Source of the DNA: Caldilineaceae bacterium SB0661_bin_32
GTDB taxonomy: Bacteria > Chloroflexota > Anaerolineae > Caldilineales > Caldilineaceae
Assembly (NCBI GenBank): GCA_009841235.1
Contig: VXMH01000024.1
Coordinates: 1-64,000, forward strand
Direction of reading: 5' to 3'
DNA: 64,000 bases
Each line of letters begins with the position of its first letter. Position 1 is the first letter of the stretch. The notes under the pieces are model-generated. The model was not told the origin of the DNA and made no database searches. It saw only the letters and a program-made list of their open reading frames with translations. A program made the position numbers and the translations under genes. Shown in pieces: positions 6,863 through 15,942 of this stretch.

Positions 6863-9800
6863 CTACCGTTCGCCGACATTGAGCACCGTGGGCAGATAGA
6901 CCCTGTAGCCGCTCGACGTACTGCCTTCCTGGGCTGAAGGAGCTGTCGAATTGGGAGGAGACGTTGGCGTCTCGGCAGGCCTCGGTCTGGCCGACGGTCC
7001 GCCGCTCGCCAGGCTCTGCGCCGGCACGTTGCTGAGCGTTATAACGTCAACCAGCGCGGTCGTGCGGCGGTTCGGCGACGTCTCATAGACATTGAAAATC
7101 AGGTTGATCTCCTTGCCAGCGTAACGCGCCATGTCGAACGAGCGGTACTGCCACCCGCTGCTCTGGCGCTGCACCAACATATAGTTCGCCGGCTGACCGT
7201 CCTCTACGGCAATGACCTCGAATGAGTCGGCGCCCGTGTCCGATTCTGCGGTATCCACCTTGTACGCGATCGCCAGGAACGGCCTTCCCGTTGGCACTGT
7301 CACTCGCTGGGATACCGTGCTGTTTCCCCCGTCGCTGCCCTCGGTACCGGGTACGCCATCATTCGGCACAAATTCACTGGCCAGCCGCAGCGCATGATCC
7401 GATGCGCCGGTCTGCGCTTCGATCCGGGAAGAAGAGCTGCCCGACTTCGTCCAGCTACTGAAGGCATTCTCGAAATCCCCGTTTGTTACGGCGTTCGTCC
7501 CCGGCGCGTAGAGCAACGCAAGGCTCTCGCTCGTACCGAAAACACGCCTGCGCATGAGCAGCTGGCTGCCTACCGAGATATTCCAGCTCCCAATCGGCAC
7601 CGTCATCGTAAACCGGCCGCTTGCATCGGTCGCGGCCGTCGTCGCGCCGATGCTCACTTGGACCCCAACCGCAGCCTCATTTGCCGGGTTGATCACCCTG
7701 CCGGTAACTGAGCTGTGTTCCGCAACTGTCGTCGAGGCCAGCGATCTGTCTGCCTCCAGTCTGTAGCCCAGGCGGTCCTCAGCCGCAACGCTGAATGAAT
7801 AGCTCTTGCCGGCCTCACCACTGTAGGACGCCGTGCCGTACGCATCGACATCTTCCTGCCAGAGCTCCCAATCTCCATCGTCGACCTTTACATAGACTGA
7901 AGTCGATATCACCCCAGAGCCCCAATCTCTCGCGTGCCAGGTCACATCGAATGTCTGCGGGGAGTAGGCCGGCAGGTCCAAAATCGACGCGCTGGGCGGA
8001 ATCGTGTCCGTTTCAATCAGCAGGACTGGTTCACCGTAAATGCCCATGCCGTAGCCGCCCTGGCCGTCAGGCCAGTTGGCATTTGTCGCGCCATTAAGGC
8101 TGACCTCATAGATACCGGCGTTCGGAGTGACGACAGTGGTTGTCCCGTCCAAGCGAATCAATCGTCCACTCGTACCCGCAGCCGGAATCTCGGCCGTCTG
8201 CGCCTGCGTATTGAGCGACCACGTCAGCAGACGCCGCTCCTTTGTTTCCGGGTGATAGAATGCGATCCTCCGTACCCGAAAACGCTCGATGTCTGCCCAG
8301 GCAACATCCGTACCCGTCAGGTGCTGATTCGCCAGTTTGAATGCGGTATAGGCCAGCCGCGTTTCAGCATTGGAAGGGGAACAGAAACTGGAACTCTCAT
8401 TCTTCGCCAGGCCGAAACCGTCCGGCGAATCGACCGCCACCACGTTCCCGCAGTCATCATGGAGCATAAAGTGGAAGATGGGACCCCCTCCGGCGAGCCT
8501 CGTGTAGGCAATGTTCTGCCAAAGATACGACGCCTGTTCTTTGGCCGTGGCCCGCCACGGGCTTGGGCAGTTTGGCCCCGGGTAATCGTTACAGACGGGT
8601 ACCCCGCTCTCCGTTATCCAGATTGGCTTGTCAGCCCAGCCCCGTCTGTCCAGCGCGCTGCGAACTTTCCGGGTGTACTGATAGCCGACATAGGAAAGTG
8701 AATAGTGATGGCTGCCCGCCGCGTCAAAGAATCCATCGTTCTGTTCACTCAGCGCATCGGCATCCAACGCGTCCAACATGCGGTCGAGCCATTGTCCGTT
8801 CTCAAAGTGCGCCAGGCCGCCGAACACCACGAAGGCTTCCGGGTCGATCCACTTTATGACAATGTACGCAACCTTCTGCAGCCGTGCGAACTCTTGCGGC
8901 GTCCCTGACCAGAAGTGGCACAGATCCGGTTCATTCCAGATCTCCCAATGTCGTATGTTGGTGCCGGCACTGCCCCCGGGCATGTATCGGTTCACCGCGG
9001 CGCCGACAAACCGGGCCCACGGGTTCGTTGGATTGAGCCGCCCGTCGGCCGGCGGAACGTCGGCGCCGTTAGTGAATATCGGGTTCCACAGCCCGAAGGG
9101 CGCCGGAGGACCCTCGTGGCGGTGGCAGGCGCCGGACTGATCCTGCAGCCCGTCACGGGTAGCTCGTACCTGCCTCCCTGAAGCATCTGTAGCTTCCAGA
9201 ACGTCGCACTCACCTCCGGCCTCCTGCGTGTCGCAGTCAGCCGACCTCGGCGCCAGGCCCGCCGGCAATTCTGTAAATGACCCGCCAAGAGGCGCCGACA
9301 CAGACCGGACGCCCGCGCGGTATTGACGCGGCGTGCCCAGCAGGATCGCCAGCGTGTTCAGGTTCTTGCCTTCGTTGGCTCGAATGGCCGCGTCCTGGCC
9401 GGTCCAGGTAAACTCGCCGATACGCTTTTCGACCTGTTCCCAGTAGATGGGGAAGCGGTCCATGCGGACGCCGGTGTCCACGCCCCGCTGAATGCGCCCG
9501 CCGCCGCTATTGGTTTCAGCCGAGTTGACAAATGCCAGCCCGAATTCGGAAATATCCAACGTCTTCGTAAAAGGGACAGTTGCAGTATGGTTGGTAGAAA
9601 CGCGTATCAGAGTGCGGCTCTGCGGAGCTCTGCCACGTCGAGCCTCCGCCTGAGGCAGATCGGCGCGTTCTGCCTCAGGCGACCGGTGTAAGTCATCTGC
9701 AAAGACAGGAGAATCCGCTCCGCCCTGGTAAAGCAAAAAGAGGAGCAGGACGCCCGCCACCGCAACGGCCACTGTCAAGCGGCGGGCCGCAAACAGCGTG

Positions 9801-9955
9801 CGTCGAATGGGAGGCAGTTTGCCTTCTCGGTGCGTTCTTCGACGATCCTGCACTGCCCAGGCCCTTTTGCGCCCGCCAAGAAACACCCCGATGAGGGCGC
9901 GTTTTGTCATCAGCGATTGCAGGAAATATCGAGTGAGAAAAGAAAGGCGCTGCAT
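6863..9955 (-). CDS. Large exported glycoside-hydrolase-like protein (GH39/clan A type) with C-terminal beta domains
   Basis: 1030 aa. A hydrophobic anchor/signal at about 60-77 (TVAVAVAGVLLLFLLYQ) follows a basic N-terminus. A TIM-barrel region shows HWEIWNEPDL (Asn341-Glu342, general acid/base) and PIWITESGVP (Glu449, nucleophile), the two catalytic glutamates of clan GH-A, nearest to GH39. A carboxypeptidase-regulatory-like domain (VTGRVINPANEAAVGV) comes around 750-800, then a jelly-roll-like carbohydrate-binding region (NGDFENAFSSWTKSG), a Pro/Ser/Thr linker and the tail YRVYLPTVLN. It probably cleaves extracellular polysaccharide. The start is uncertain: no clear RBS, with an alternative Met at residue 16. 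It is convergent with the DUF6504-like gene. Confidence 0.78.
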   Translation of the reverse strand: MQRLSFLTRYFLQSLMTKRALIGVFLGGRKRAWAVQDRRRTHREGKLPPIRRTLFAARRLTVAVAVAGVLLLFLLYQGGADSPVFADDLHRSPEAERADLPQAEARRGRAPQSRTLIRVSTNHTATVPFTKTLDISEFGLAFVNSAETNSGGGRIQRGVDTGVRMDRFPIYWEQVEKRIGEFTWTGQDAAIRANEGKNLNTLAILLGTPRQYRAGVRSVSAPLGGSFTELPAGLAPRSADCDTQEAGGECDVLEATDASGRQVRATRDGLQDQSGACHRHEGPPAPFGLWNPIFTNGADVPPADGRLNPTNPWARFVGAAVNRYMPGGSAGTNIRHWEIWNEPDLCHFWSGTPQEFARLQKVAYIVIKWIDPEAFVVFGGLAHFENGQWLDRMLDALDADALSEQNDGFFDAAGSHHYSLSYVGYQYTRKVRSALDRRGWADKPIWITESGVPVCNDYPGPNCPSPWRATAKEQASYLWQNIAYTRLAGGGPIFHFMLHDDCGNVVAVDSPDGFGLAKNESSSFCSPSNAETRLAYTAFKLANQHLTGTDVAWADIERFRVRRIAFYHPETKERRLLTWSLNTQAQTAEIPAAGTSGRLIRLDGTTTVVTPNAGIYEVSLNGATNANWPDGQGGYGMGIYGEPVLLIETDTIPPSASILDLPAYSPQTFDVTWHARDWGSGVISTSVYVKVDDGDWELWQEDVDAYGTASYSGEAGKSYSFSVAAEDRLGYRLEADRSLASTTVAEHSSVTGRVINPANEAAVGVQVSIGATTAATDASGRFTMTVPIGSWNISVGSQLLMRRRVFGTSESLALLYAPGTNAVTNGDFENAFSSWTKSGSSSSRIEAQTGASDHALRLASEFVPNDGVPGTEGSDGGNSTVSQRVTVPTGRPFLAIAYKVDTAESDTGADSFEVIAVEDGQPANYMLVQRQSSGWQYRSFDMARYAGKEINLIFNVYETSPNRRTTALVDVITLSNVPAQSLASGGPSARPRPAETPTSPPNSTAPSAQEGSTSSGYRVYLPTVLNVGER

Positions 9956-10338
9956 GAAGCCAGCATTCCAACTTCGTGGAGGGGCCGCGCCTCAGTCAGA
10001 CGGAAACGAAGCTGAGGCTTCCCGTGAATTCGACTCGTCTCTTAAGTGTACCATAGGCAATTTGCCCTGGTAACGGAAAAAGAGTGTAAACTTAGTCGGA
10101 TTGCAGCGCTCAGCGCGCCTGCCGCGCCAAGAGGTGCAAAAGCGTCGTTCGTTCGAACGGCATTCGTAGAGAGTTCGACGGCTCCTTGGGTCCTGCCAAC
10201 GAACACTGGCTAAGAAAACCCTAAGGGAGGGGTTGACTGACTGTGACGAAGGCCGCGCTCCGCTTCGAGGAACTGAACTTGAGAAATGGAGTACCCAGGA
10301 ATGTAGAGGAACGAAGAGGTGAGGCCGGATTCAATCTA
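9956..10338. other. Intergenic region with no recognised feature
   Basis: About 380 nt between the iolG stop and the start of the glycosidase, both on the minus strand. I see no gene, no convincing promoter and no strong terminator. A small palindrome CGTTCGAACG lies near 10150. The region should hold the 3' end of the iol transcript and the promoter of the glycosidase. Confidence 0.5.
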
Positions 10339-11367
10339 TCAAGGTGAGAATTCACTGACAGCGACTGATCGCTTTTCCCGGTACGACTTCCCGGCCGCCA
10401 AAGCCAGCACAACCGGGGCCCGTCCGTCGTTGCCCGTTACCTCGACCTCCGTGTCATCCAGGATAGCGCGTATGAAGGAACGCAGCTCATCTGCATAGGC
10501 CGCGAGATACCGTTCAAGGAAAAAGTAGAGCGGCTTTGCATGGATCACCCCGGCCTCGGTCTGCCTGACGACCCGGTCGGGCGTATTGTTTTCGCACAAG
10601 ACAGACCCAAGCGAGCCGAGAACCTCAACTCTCTGGTCACCTCCGTAGACAGCCTGGCGCGAGTTGGTGATGACCCCGAGCGCACCACATGCGTAACGCA
10701 ACGTAACGATGGCCGTGTCGATGTCGCCTGCCTCGCCAATAGCCGGATCGACCCGAACTGCTCCGGTTGCCGACACCTCCTCCACCTCGTCGTCAAGAAG
10801 GAAACGGACCATGTCAAAATCGTGAATCATCATGTCCAGAAACAGGCCGCCAGAGTCCCTGACATAGCTTAGCGGCGGCGGCTCCGGGTCGCGGCTGGTT
10901 ATCTGTACCAGGTAAGGTTCTCCGACCTCACCATTGCGCACAGCATCCCGTATCCCGCGGAAGTTGGGGTCGAACCGCCGGTGGAAGCCGATCTGCAGCT
11001 TCGTTCCGCTTTCCGCGACAGCTGCCAGTGCAGCGTCGACCGCGGGCAGACGGAGCGCAATCGGCTTTTCACAGAACGCGTGCTTACCTGCACGAGCCGC
11101 CTGGATGATGAAATCGGGGTGCGTCTCTGTCGAAGAGCAGATCGCGATCGCGTCGACATCATCTCGACAGATCACGTCCGACGCGTTTCCGCCGGCCTGC
11201 GCAATGCCGAACCGCCTGGCCGTCTGCTCCGCCGCTTCCGGGACGACGTCGGCAATCGCGACCACCTCCGCCTCCTGGATATGGCGTGTCAGATTCTCCG
11301 CATGAACCTGCCCAATCCGCCCGGCCCCGATGATCGCGAATCTGACCTTTTGCTCCACCTCAGTCAC
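10339..11367 (-). CDS. iolG: Myo-inositol 2-dehydrogenase
   Basis: First step of inositol catabolism: NAD-dependent oxidation of myo-inositol to 2-keto-myo-inositol (scyllo-inosose). N-terminal Rossmann motif AIIGAGRIGQVHAENL, then the substrate-site CEKPIAL and the catalytic stretch GGLFLDMMIHDFDMVRFLL with conserved Asp and His. The C-terminal NSRQAVYGGDQRVEVLGS and FFLERYLAAYADEL are characteristic of IolG rather than of generic Gfo/Idh/MocA members. It starts at GTG 11367, one base after the TGA of the upstream oxidoreductase, so translation is probably coupled. It is the last gene of the iol operon. Confidence 0.9.
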   Translation of the reverse strand: MTEVEQKVRFAIIGAGRIGQVHAENLTRHIQEAEVVAIADVVPEAAEQTARRFGIAQAGGNASDVICRDDVDAIAICSSTETHPDFIIQAARAGKHAFCEKPIALRLPAVDAALAAVAESGTKLQIGFHRRFDPNFRGIRDAVRNGEVGEPYLVQITSRDPEPPPLSYVRDSGGLFLDMMIHDFDMVRFLLDDEVEEVSATGAVRVDPAIGEAGDIDTAIVTLRYACGALGVITNSRQAVYGGDQRVEVLGSLGSVLCENNTPDRVVRQTEAGVIHAKPLYFFLERYLAAYADELRSFIRAILDDTEVEVTGNDGRAPVVLALAAGKSYREKRSVAVSEFSP

Positions 11368-11368
11368 C

Positions 11369-12478
11369 TCAGCTGATTTCCTGCAGCCGGACCCACCGGC
11401 TCTCGCGCGCGCTCAAATCAGCCGCGTCGGTAATCCGCTGGACGTAAGCACCGTCTTCAAGACTCGGGCTGAAGGGCTCGCCGTCGGCAATCGCGTTGAT
11501 CCAGCCCCGCGTCATATGATCCTCGACGCGAAAGACGTCCCGGTACGTGTTGTGCACTGTATCGCGCCGCGCCGCGCCCCAAACGCGCCCCGGTAACTCA
11601 AGCGGACGCGTCGGACCTTCGCCGCGGCGCGTGCCCTCAACATCCTGTCGCTCGACCCAATCGATCACGCTGCGCAGTGTGCCCTCTTCCCCGTGCAGAT
11701 CGAACTCGTGCCGCTGGCCGAAGACTGATTCCTCCGTGCAAACAGCCGAGGCCTGCACAAGCCCCTGCGCGCCGTTGGCAAAGCGCAACAACGTGTACGC
11801 CGCGTCCTCCGTACGCTCGTACGGCTTCCCCTCCGGCGTGACGTCGGGCCGGTCGACAAACTCGCCCGCCAGGCAGAACACGTCAGTAACCTCGCCAAAC
11901 CACCAATAGGCCAGATAGAAGAAGTGCGATGCGATGTTGCCAAGCACACCGGTAGCCGCAACGGCGCGATCGTGCCGCCAGCCATAACCCGGCTCACGTG
12001 CGTAGCCGGTGTAGTAACGCAGATTAAGGTGGTACGGCCTGCCGATGTATCCTTCCTCCACCAACTCCTTAATGTACCTGTTCGTTGGCATAAATCGGTA
12101 GGTAAAGGGTGTGCAGTGGATCACTCCTTTTTTCGCCGCCAGCGCCGCCATCTCCGCCGCGTGATCGTATCTCAATGCCAGTGGCTTTTCGCACAGTACG
12201 TGAAGGCCGGCGTCGAGCGCCTGCATCGTGATCGGGTAGTGGGTCTCATGGCCCGATGCCACCACCAGGGCCTCGATCTCACCGCTGCGTATCAGAGACT
12301 CATAGCTTGTGTAAACTTGAGGGATGTTCCAGCGCGCCGCAAAGGCGTCTGCCCGCTCCCGGTTTCGACCGCAGACTGCCACCACGTCGGCCCTCGGGTG
12401 AGCGTCCAGTGCCGGCAGATACATTGCGTCTGCCCACCAGCTGGTGCTGACGACGCCTACCCTTACAGTCTCAGACAT
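11369..12478 (-). CDS. Gfo/Idh/MocA-family NAD(P)-dependent oxidoreductase
   Basis: 369 aa with an N-terminal Rossmann domain (VGVVSTSWWADAMYLPAL, unusual in lacking a clean GxGxxG), the family motif CEKPLALR near 95-102 and a C-terminal beta-sheet substrate domain. TGVLGNIASHFFYLAYWWFG carries the conserved His after a Gly-rich stretch. It lies in the iol operon between another Gfo gene and iolG, with a 1-nt gap to iolG. A role on another inositol isomer or a methylated inositol is likely but inferred. It could also act on an unrelated sugar. Confidence 0.85.
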   Translation of the reverse strand: MSETVRVGVVSTSWWADAMYLPALDAHPRADVVAVCGRNRERADAFAARWNIPQVYTSYESLIRSGEIEALVVASGHETHYPITMQALDAGLHVLCEKPLALRYDHAAEMAALAAKKGVIHCTPFTYRFMPTNRYIKELVEEGYIGRPYHLNLRYYTGYAREPGYGWRHDRAVAATGVLGNIASHFFYLAYWWFGEVTDVFCLAGEFVDRPDVTPEGKPYERTEDAAYTLLRFANGAQGLVQASAVCTEESVFGQRHEFDLHGEEGTLRSVIDWVERQDVEGTRRGEGPTRPLELPGRVWGAARRDTVHNTYRDVFRVEDHMTRGWINAIADGEPFSPSLEDGAYVQRITDAADLSARESRWVRLQEIS

Positions 12479-12527
12479 CTCAGTTCACTCCCTGTTTCTT
12501 GACACGGGTTCCTGTCGAAGTGTCTGT

Positions 12528-13715
12528 CTACCGGATGCTCTCGCCGGCCAGCGGCCGCACGTCTTCCCATGCGCCGCTCTCCCAGGAGCGAGTCATCGCC
12601 TCCTGTACTTCGGCCAGACGCAGGACATCCGTAAAGCTGGGAGACCGCTGCACACCTTCAGCTATCGACATCAGGAAATTGTGCGCCTCCAGCACCTTCA
12701 GGTCTTCGTAGCCCATCCCGATGCCATCCCCCGGATTGAAACGGCCGTGGCCAGGGTAGGCGGGTCCGCCCAGCAACGTTGTGTAGCCGTCGTGCATTCC
12801 ATCCGTACCGGGCAGGTACAGCTCCAACTCATTCATACGCTCGAAATTCCAATTGGCCGCACCCGCAGTGCCGTTGACTTCGAAAGACATTTCGCATTTG
12901 GGCCCGAAGATCGCCCGGCACGCCTCAAAACTGCCCTGTACGCCATTCTCAAATTCGACCAGCGCGCCAACATAGTCTTCGTTTTCTACCTCGCCGGTCG
13001 GGTCGCCTTCCTTCCCTACCGAAAAGTGCGTACCCTGTCCGGGCACCGGCAGAGGACGCTCGCCAATGAAGACGCGCCGGCTGCTGACAAGCCGTTTGAT
13101 CGGCCCAACAATCATGTGCGCCATATCTACCGTGTGGGACATGATGTCCCCCAGCACACCTAGCCCGGCTTGCTCTCGCTTGAAGCGCCATGTCAACATG
13201 CCTAAGGGGTTGCTGCCGTACATCGCGAAGAAACGGCCCCGGTAGTGGGTCAGGCGGCCCAACTTGCCAGCTTTGATCAGCTCTCTGCAATGCTGCACCA
13301 TTGGCGCCCAGCGGTAGTTGAAGCCGACAAAGCTCATCACACCCGCCTCACGCGCCAACTGCTCGATGGCAGCCGTCTCCTGCGGGCTGCGTCCGACCGG
13401 CTTCTCGCAAAAGACATGCTTCCCGGCCGCGGTGACGGCCTCCACCATCTCCTTGTGCAGAAAGTTAGGCGCGGCGATGTTGACGACATGCACATCCGGG
13501 TGGGCGACGACCTCATGCCAGTCGGTCGTAGACTCGACGAACCCCAGCGTGTTTCTCGCTTCCTCCGCTCTGTACGCCACATCGTCGGCGCAGATCACCA
13601 GGCGCGCCCGGACGCCGCTGTCGTGGAAACGGTCGTTCACCAGCCTGTAGGAACGGCTGTGAGCGGTACCCATCCAGCCCATGCCAATAACGCCAATGCC
13701 AATCTCCTGGGCCAT
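12528..13715 (-). CDS. Gfo/Idh/MocA-family oxidoreductase
   Basis: 395 aa. The Rossmann motif IGVIGMGWMGTAHSRSY opens the protein, followed by HVVNIAAPNFLHKEMVEA, FCEKPVGRSPQET and a C-terminal domain containing GVLGDIMSHTVDMAHMIVG. The chosen ATG (13715) starts just before the nucleotide motif; the upstream in-frame extension to 13769 is not family-like. It lies between iolA (126 nt) and another Gfo gene (49 nt). Probably a sugar or cyclitol dehydrogenase feeding side substrates into the inositol pathway; the specific substrate cannot be read from the sequence. Confidence 0.85.
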   Translation of the reverse strand: MAQEIGIGVIGMGWMGTAHSRSYRLVNDRFHDSGVRARLVICADDVAYRAEEARNTLGFVESTTDWHEVVAHPDVHVVNIAAPNFLHKEMVEAVTAAGKHVFCEKPVGRSPQETAAIEQLAREAGVMSFVGFNYRWAPMVQHCRELIKAGKLGRLTHYRGRFFAMYGSNPLGMLTWRFKREQAGLGVLGDIMSHTVDMAHMIVGPIKRLVSSRRVFIGERPLPVPGQGTHFSVGKEGDPTGEVENEDYVGALVEFENGVQGSFEACRAIFGPKCEMSFEVNGTAGAANWNFERMNELELYLPGTDGMHDGYTTLLGGPAYPGHGRFNPGDGIGMGYEDLKVLEAHNFLMSIAEGVQRSPSFTDVLRLAEVQEAMTRSWESGAWEDVRPLAGESIR

Positions 13716-13841
13716 GCCTATCTCGCCTGCCTCCTGTTCCACTGATCCGACAAGCCAAAACGGCCCCACCGCAGACCGCGTTCACAAGACACCGTTGTAG
13801 GTAGGGCCGTCGTGATTCCGAACTCAGCTGGCCGCCACCGG

Positions 13842-15329
13842 CTAGAACTTTCGGCTCCACTCCTGCGGCCAGCGTTCAACAACCACCTTTGTCTGCGTAT
13901 AGAATTCGATACCGTGCCGGCTCTGCGCATGCAGATCGCCGAAGAAGCTCTCGTTCCAGCCGCTGAACGGGAAGAAGGCCATCGGCGCGGCTACCCCGAT
14001 GTTGATGCCAATGTTGCCGGCGTCAACATCGTGGCGGAACTGACGAGCCACCGCGCCGCTGCTCGTGAACAGGCAGGCCATGTTGCCGTAAGCGCTTACG
14101 CTGCGATCGTTTATCAGAGCTATGGCGTCTTCGATTGTTTCTGCGTGCATCAGGCTGAGAACCGGCCCGAAAACCTCTGTGCGTGCAATCTGGCTGGTCG
14201 GGTCTACGGCGTCCAGAACCGTTGGGAATACCCAGTAACCATCGTCATAGCCGGGCACGCTTTTCTGGCGGCCGTCCACCAGGACGCGCGCGCCCTCTTG
14301 CGCGCCCGCCTCGATCAGGCCCTCTATGCGATGCTGGCTCTCGCGAGTGATGACAGGGCCCATTTCGGTCGCTTCGTCCAGCCCGTAGCCAACTTTGCGG
14401 CTGGCGGCCAAATCTGCGATTCCCTCAGTGAAAGGATCTTTGGCCTCGCCCACAGTCACAGCGACCGAGACTGCCAGACAACGCTGGCCCGCGCAGCCAA
14501 AGGCGGAGTCGCCCATCATCTGGGTTGTCATTTCGAGATTCGCGTCCGGCATGATGACGACCGGATTTTTGGCGCCACCCTGGCACTGGGCGCGCTTGCC
14601 GTTGGCGGTGGCGCGACTGTAGATGTATTTCGCCACCGCGGTCGAGCCGACAAAACTGATCGCCCGAATGTCAGGATGGTCAAGAATGGCGTTTACCGTA
14701 TCCGCGCCGCCGTTTACAAGCTGCACAACGCCCGGCGGGAAGCCGGCCTCTTCGATCAAGGCAAACAGCTTCTGCGTGGTCATCGGCACCTTTTCGCTGG
14801 GCTTGAGAATGAAGCAGTTACCGGTCGCCACCGCATAGGGGAGAAACCAGAGGGGAATCATGCCGGGAAAGTTGAACGGCGTGATCGCCGCCACGACGCC
14901 CAACGGCTGCCGCAGCATATGCTCGTCGATGCCGCTCGCAATATCCTCGTTATTCCACCCCTGAACGAGCGACGGCGTGCCGCAGGCGACCTCCACATTC
15001 TCGATACCCCGCCGCAACTCCCCCACGCTCTCTGCAAACGTCTTGCCACACTCCTCGGTGATGACGCGCCCAATCTCCTCCAGATGCTCCTCAAGCAGCA
15101 TCTTCAGCCGGAAAAGCGGCTGGACACGGTCGACAACCGGCGTCTCTCGCCACTCGGCGTAGGCTTCCAGCCCCGCACGGGCCGCCGCATCCACCTCCGC
15201 CGCCGGCGTCAGACCCACCGTCGCGATCGTGCCGCCCGTGGCCGGGTTATGCACGTCGAGGGCGTCGACCGCTCCGCTGCGCTGCCATTGGCCGTTGACG
15301 TAGTTGAGCAGTTCCTGTTTCTGTGTCAT
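13842..15329 (-). CDS. iolA: Methylmalonate/malonate-semialdehyde dehydrogenase (CoA-acylating)
   Basis: Last step of inositol breakdown: malonate semialdehyde + CoA + NAD to acetyl-CoA and CO2. 495 aa, aldehyde dehydrogenase superfamily. Seen: the coenzyme segment [35 protein letters not shown], the MMSDH-type [13 protein letters not shown] and the catalytic [15 protein letters not shown] with its Cys. The residues flanking the cysteine separate MMSDH from other ALDHs. The ATG at 15329 begins the conserved N-terminus (LLNYVNGQW). It is in the middle of the iol operon, 14 nt downstream of the Uma2 gene. Confidence 0.93.
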   Translation of the reverse strand: MTQKQELLNYVNGQWQRSGAVDALDVHNPATGGTIATVGLTPAAEVDAAARAGLEAYAEWRETPVVDRVQPLFRLKMLLEEHLEEIGRVITEECGKTFAESVGELRRGIENVEVACGTPSLVQGWNNEDIASGIDEHMLRQPLGVVAAITPFNFPGMIPLWFLPYAVATGNCFILKPSEKVPMTTQKLFALIEEAGFPPGVVQLVNGGADTVNAILDHPDIRAISFVGSTAVAKYIYSRATANGKRAQCQGGAKNPVVIMPDANLEMTTQMMGDSAFGCAGQRCLAVSVAVTVGEAKDPFTEGIADLAASRKVGYGLDEATEMGPVITRESQHRIEGLIEAGAQEGARVLVDGRQKSVPGYDDGYWVFPTVLDAVDPTSQIARTEVFGPVLSLMHAETIEDAIALINDRSVSAYGNMACLFTSSGAVARQFRHDVDAGNIGINIGVAAPMAFFPFSGWNESFFGDLHAQSRHGIEFYTQTKVVVERWPQEWSRKF

Positions 15330-15343
15330 ATGTCTTTCCTCTC

Positions 15344-15826
15344 TTAGGAGAATATCTCGTCCAACGCCACAATTGCTTCCAGCGAAGGGTCAACTACATT
15401 TCCCTCGCTAAACACCTCAGGTTCCGTTTCCGGCGCGAATACGGCCACCTGTTTCAGTGGCGGAAGCACCAGCCAGACCGATCGTACTCCAAAGCGGAAA
15501 TAGTCTTCGATTCTGGGGACGAAGTCATTGATACTTTGAGACGGTGAAACGATTTCAACCGTGGTCAATGGCGCCTCCGCCACGCGTATCTCGTCATGCA
15601 GCCAGTCAGGCTGCCGCAAGCTGCAGATGGAAATATCGGGAGTCATTGGTGGTTCAGACGCCAGGGAAAGCTCGCTCGCAATCAGGAATCGGTCTCGACA
15701 GGCGGCATTTAGAGCAACAACCAGATTCGCCTGCACGACCCCATGGTTGAAGCTCGGCATCGGTTTTCCCCGTTCCTTTTCGTAATCTTCCAGAAGGTTC
15801 GACTTAGGTGTTACCGACGCTGCCAT
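15344..15826 (-). CDS. Uma2-family (DUF820) nuclease-like protein
   Basis: 160 aa with the Uma2/DUF820 restriction-endonuclease-like fold: an N-terminal helix region, then the acidic pair in [11 protein letters not shown] and [15 protein letters not shown], and [22 protein letters not shown] at the end. The Asp and Glu form the presumed PD-(D/E)XK metal site; the canonical Lys is not evident (Val-Glu-Ile form, usual in this family). These proteins are very abundant in Chloroflexota and Cyanobacteria, with no established role. Its position between iolD and iolA, 14 nt before iolA on the same strand, makes it an odd passenger in a catabolic operon. Confidence 0.82.
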   Translation of the reverse strand: MAASVTPKSNLLEDYEKERGKPMPSFNHGVVQANLVVALNAACRDRFLIASELSLASEPPMTPDISICSLRQPDWLHDEIRVAEAPLTTVEIVSPSQSINDFVPRIEDYFRFGVRSVWLVLPPLKQVAVFAPETEPEVFSEGNVVDPSLEAIVALDEIFS

Positions 15827-15942
15827 TGCGTTTCTCCTTGGTCAGAACCCAGGGCTTGACCCGTCCCTTCAGGCGGCCTCTCTCTGCGATTCAGCAGCGA
15901 ACGAAAGCATCTTCGTGGTAATGAGTTTGCTTGTTAGCAGCC

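Noticed and set aside
13716-13841. Terminator between iolA and the next Gfo gene on the minus strand
   Set aside because: ACGGCCC/GGGCCGT with four Ts exists but the arms are about 40 nt apart; too weak to call.
13812-15347. 511-aa plus-strand ORF opposite iolA
   Set aside because: Antisense shadow typical of high-GC genes; composition rich in Arg/His/Ala with no domain, while the minus strand is a clear MMSDH.
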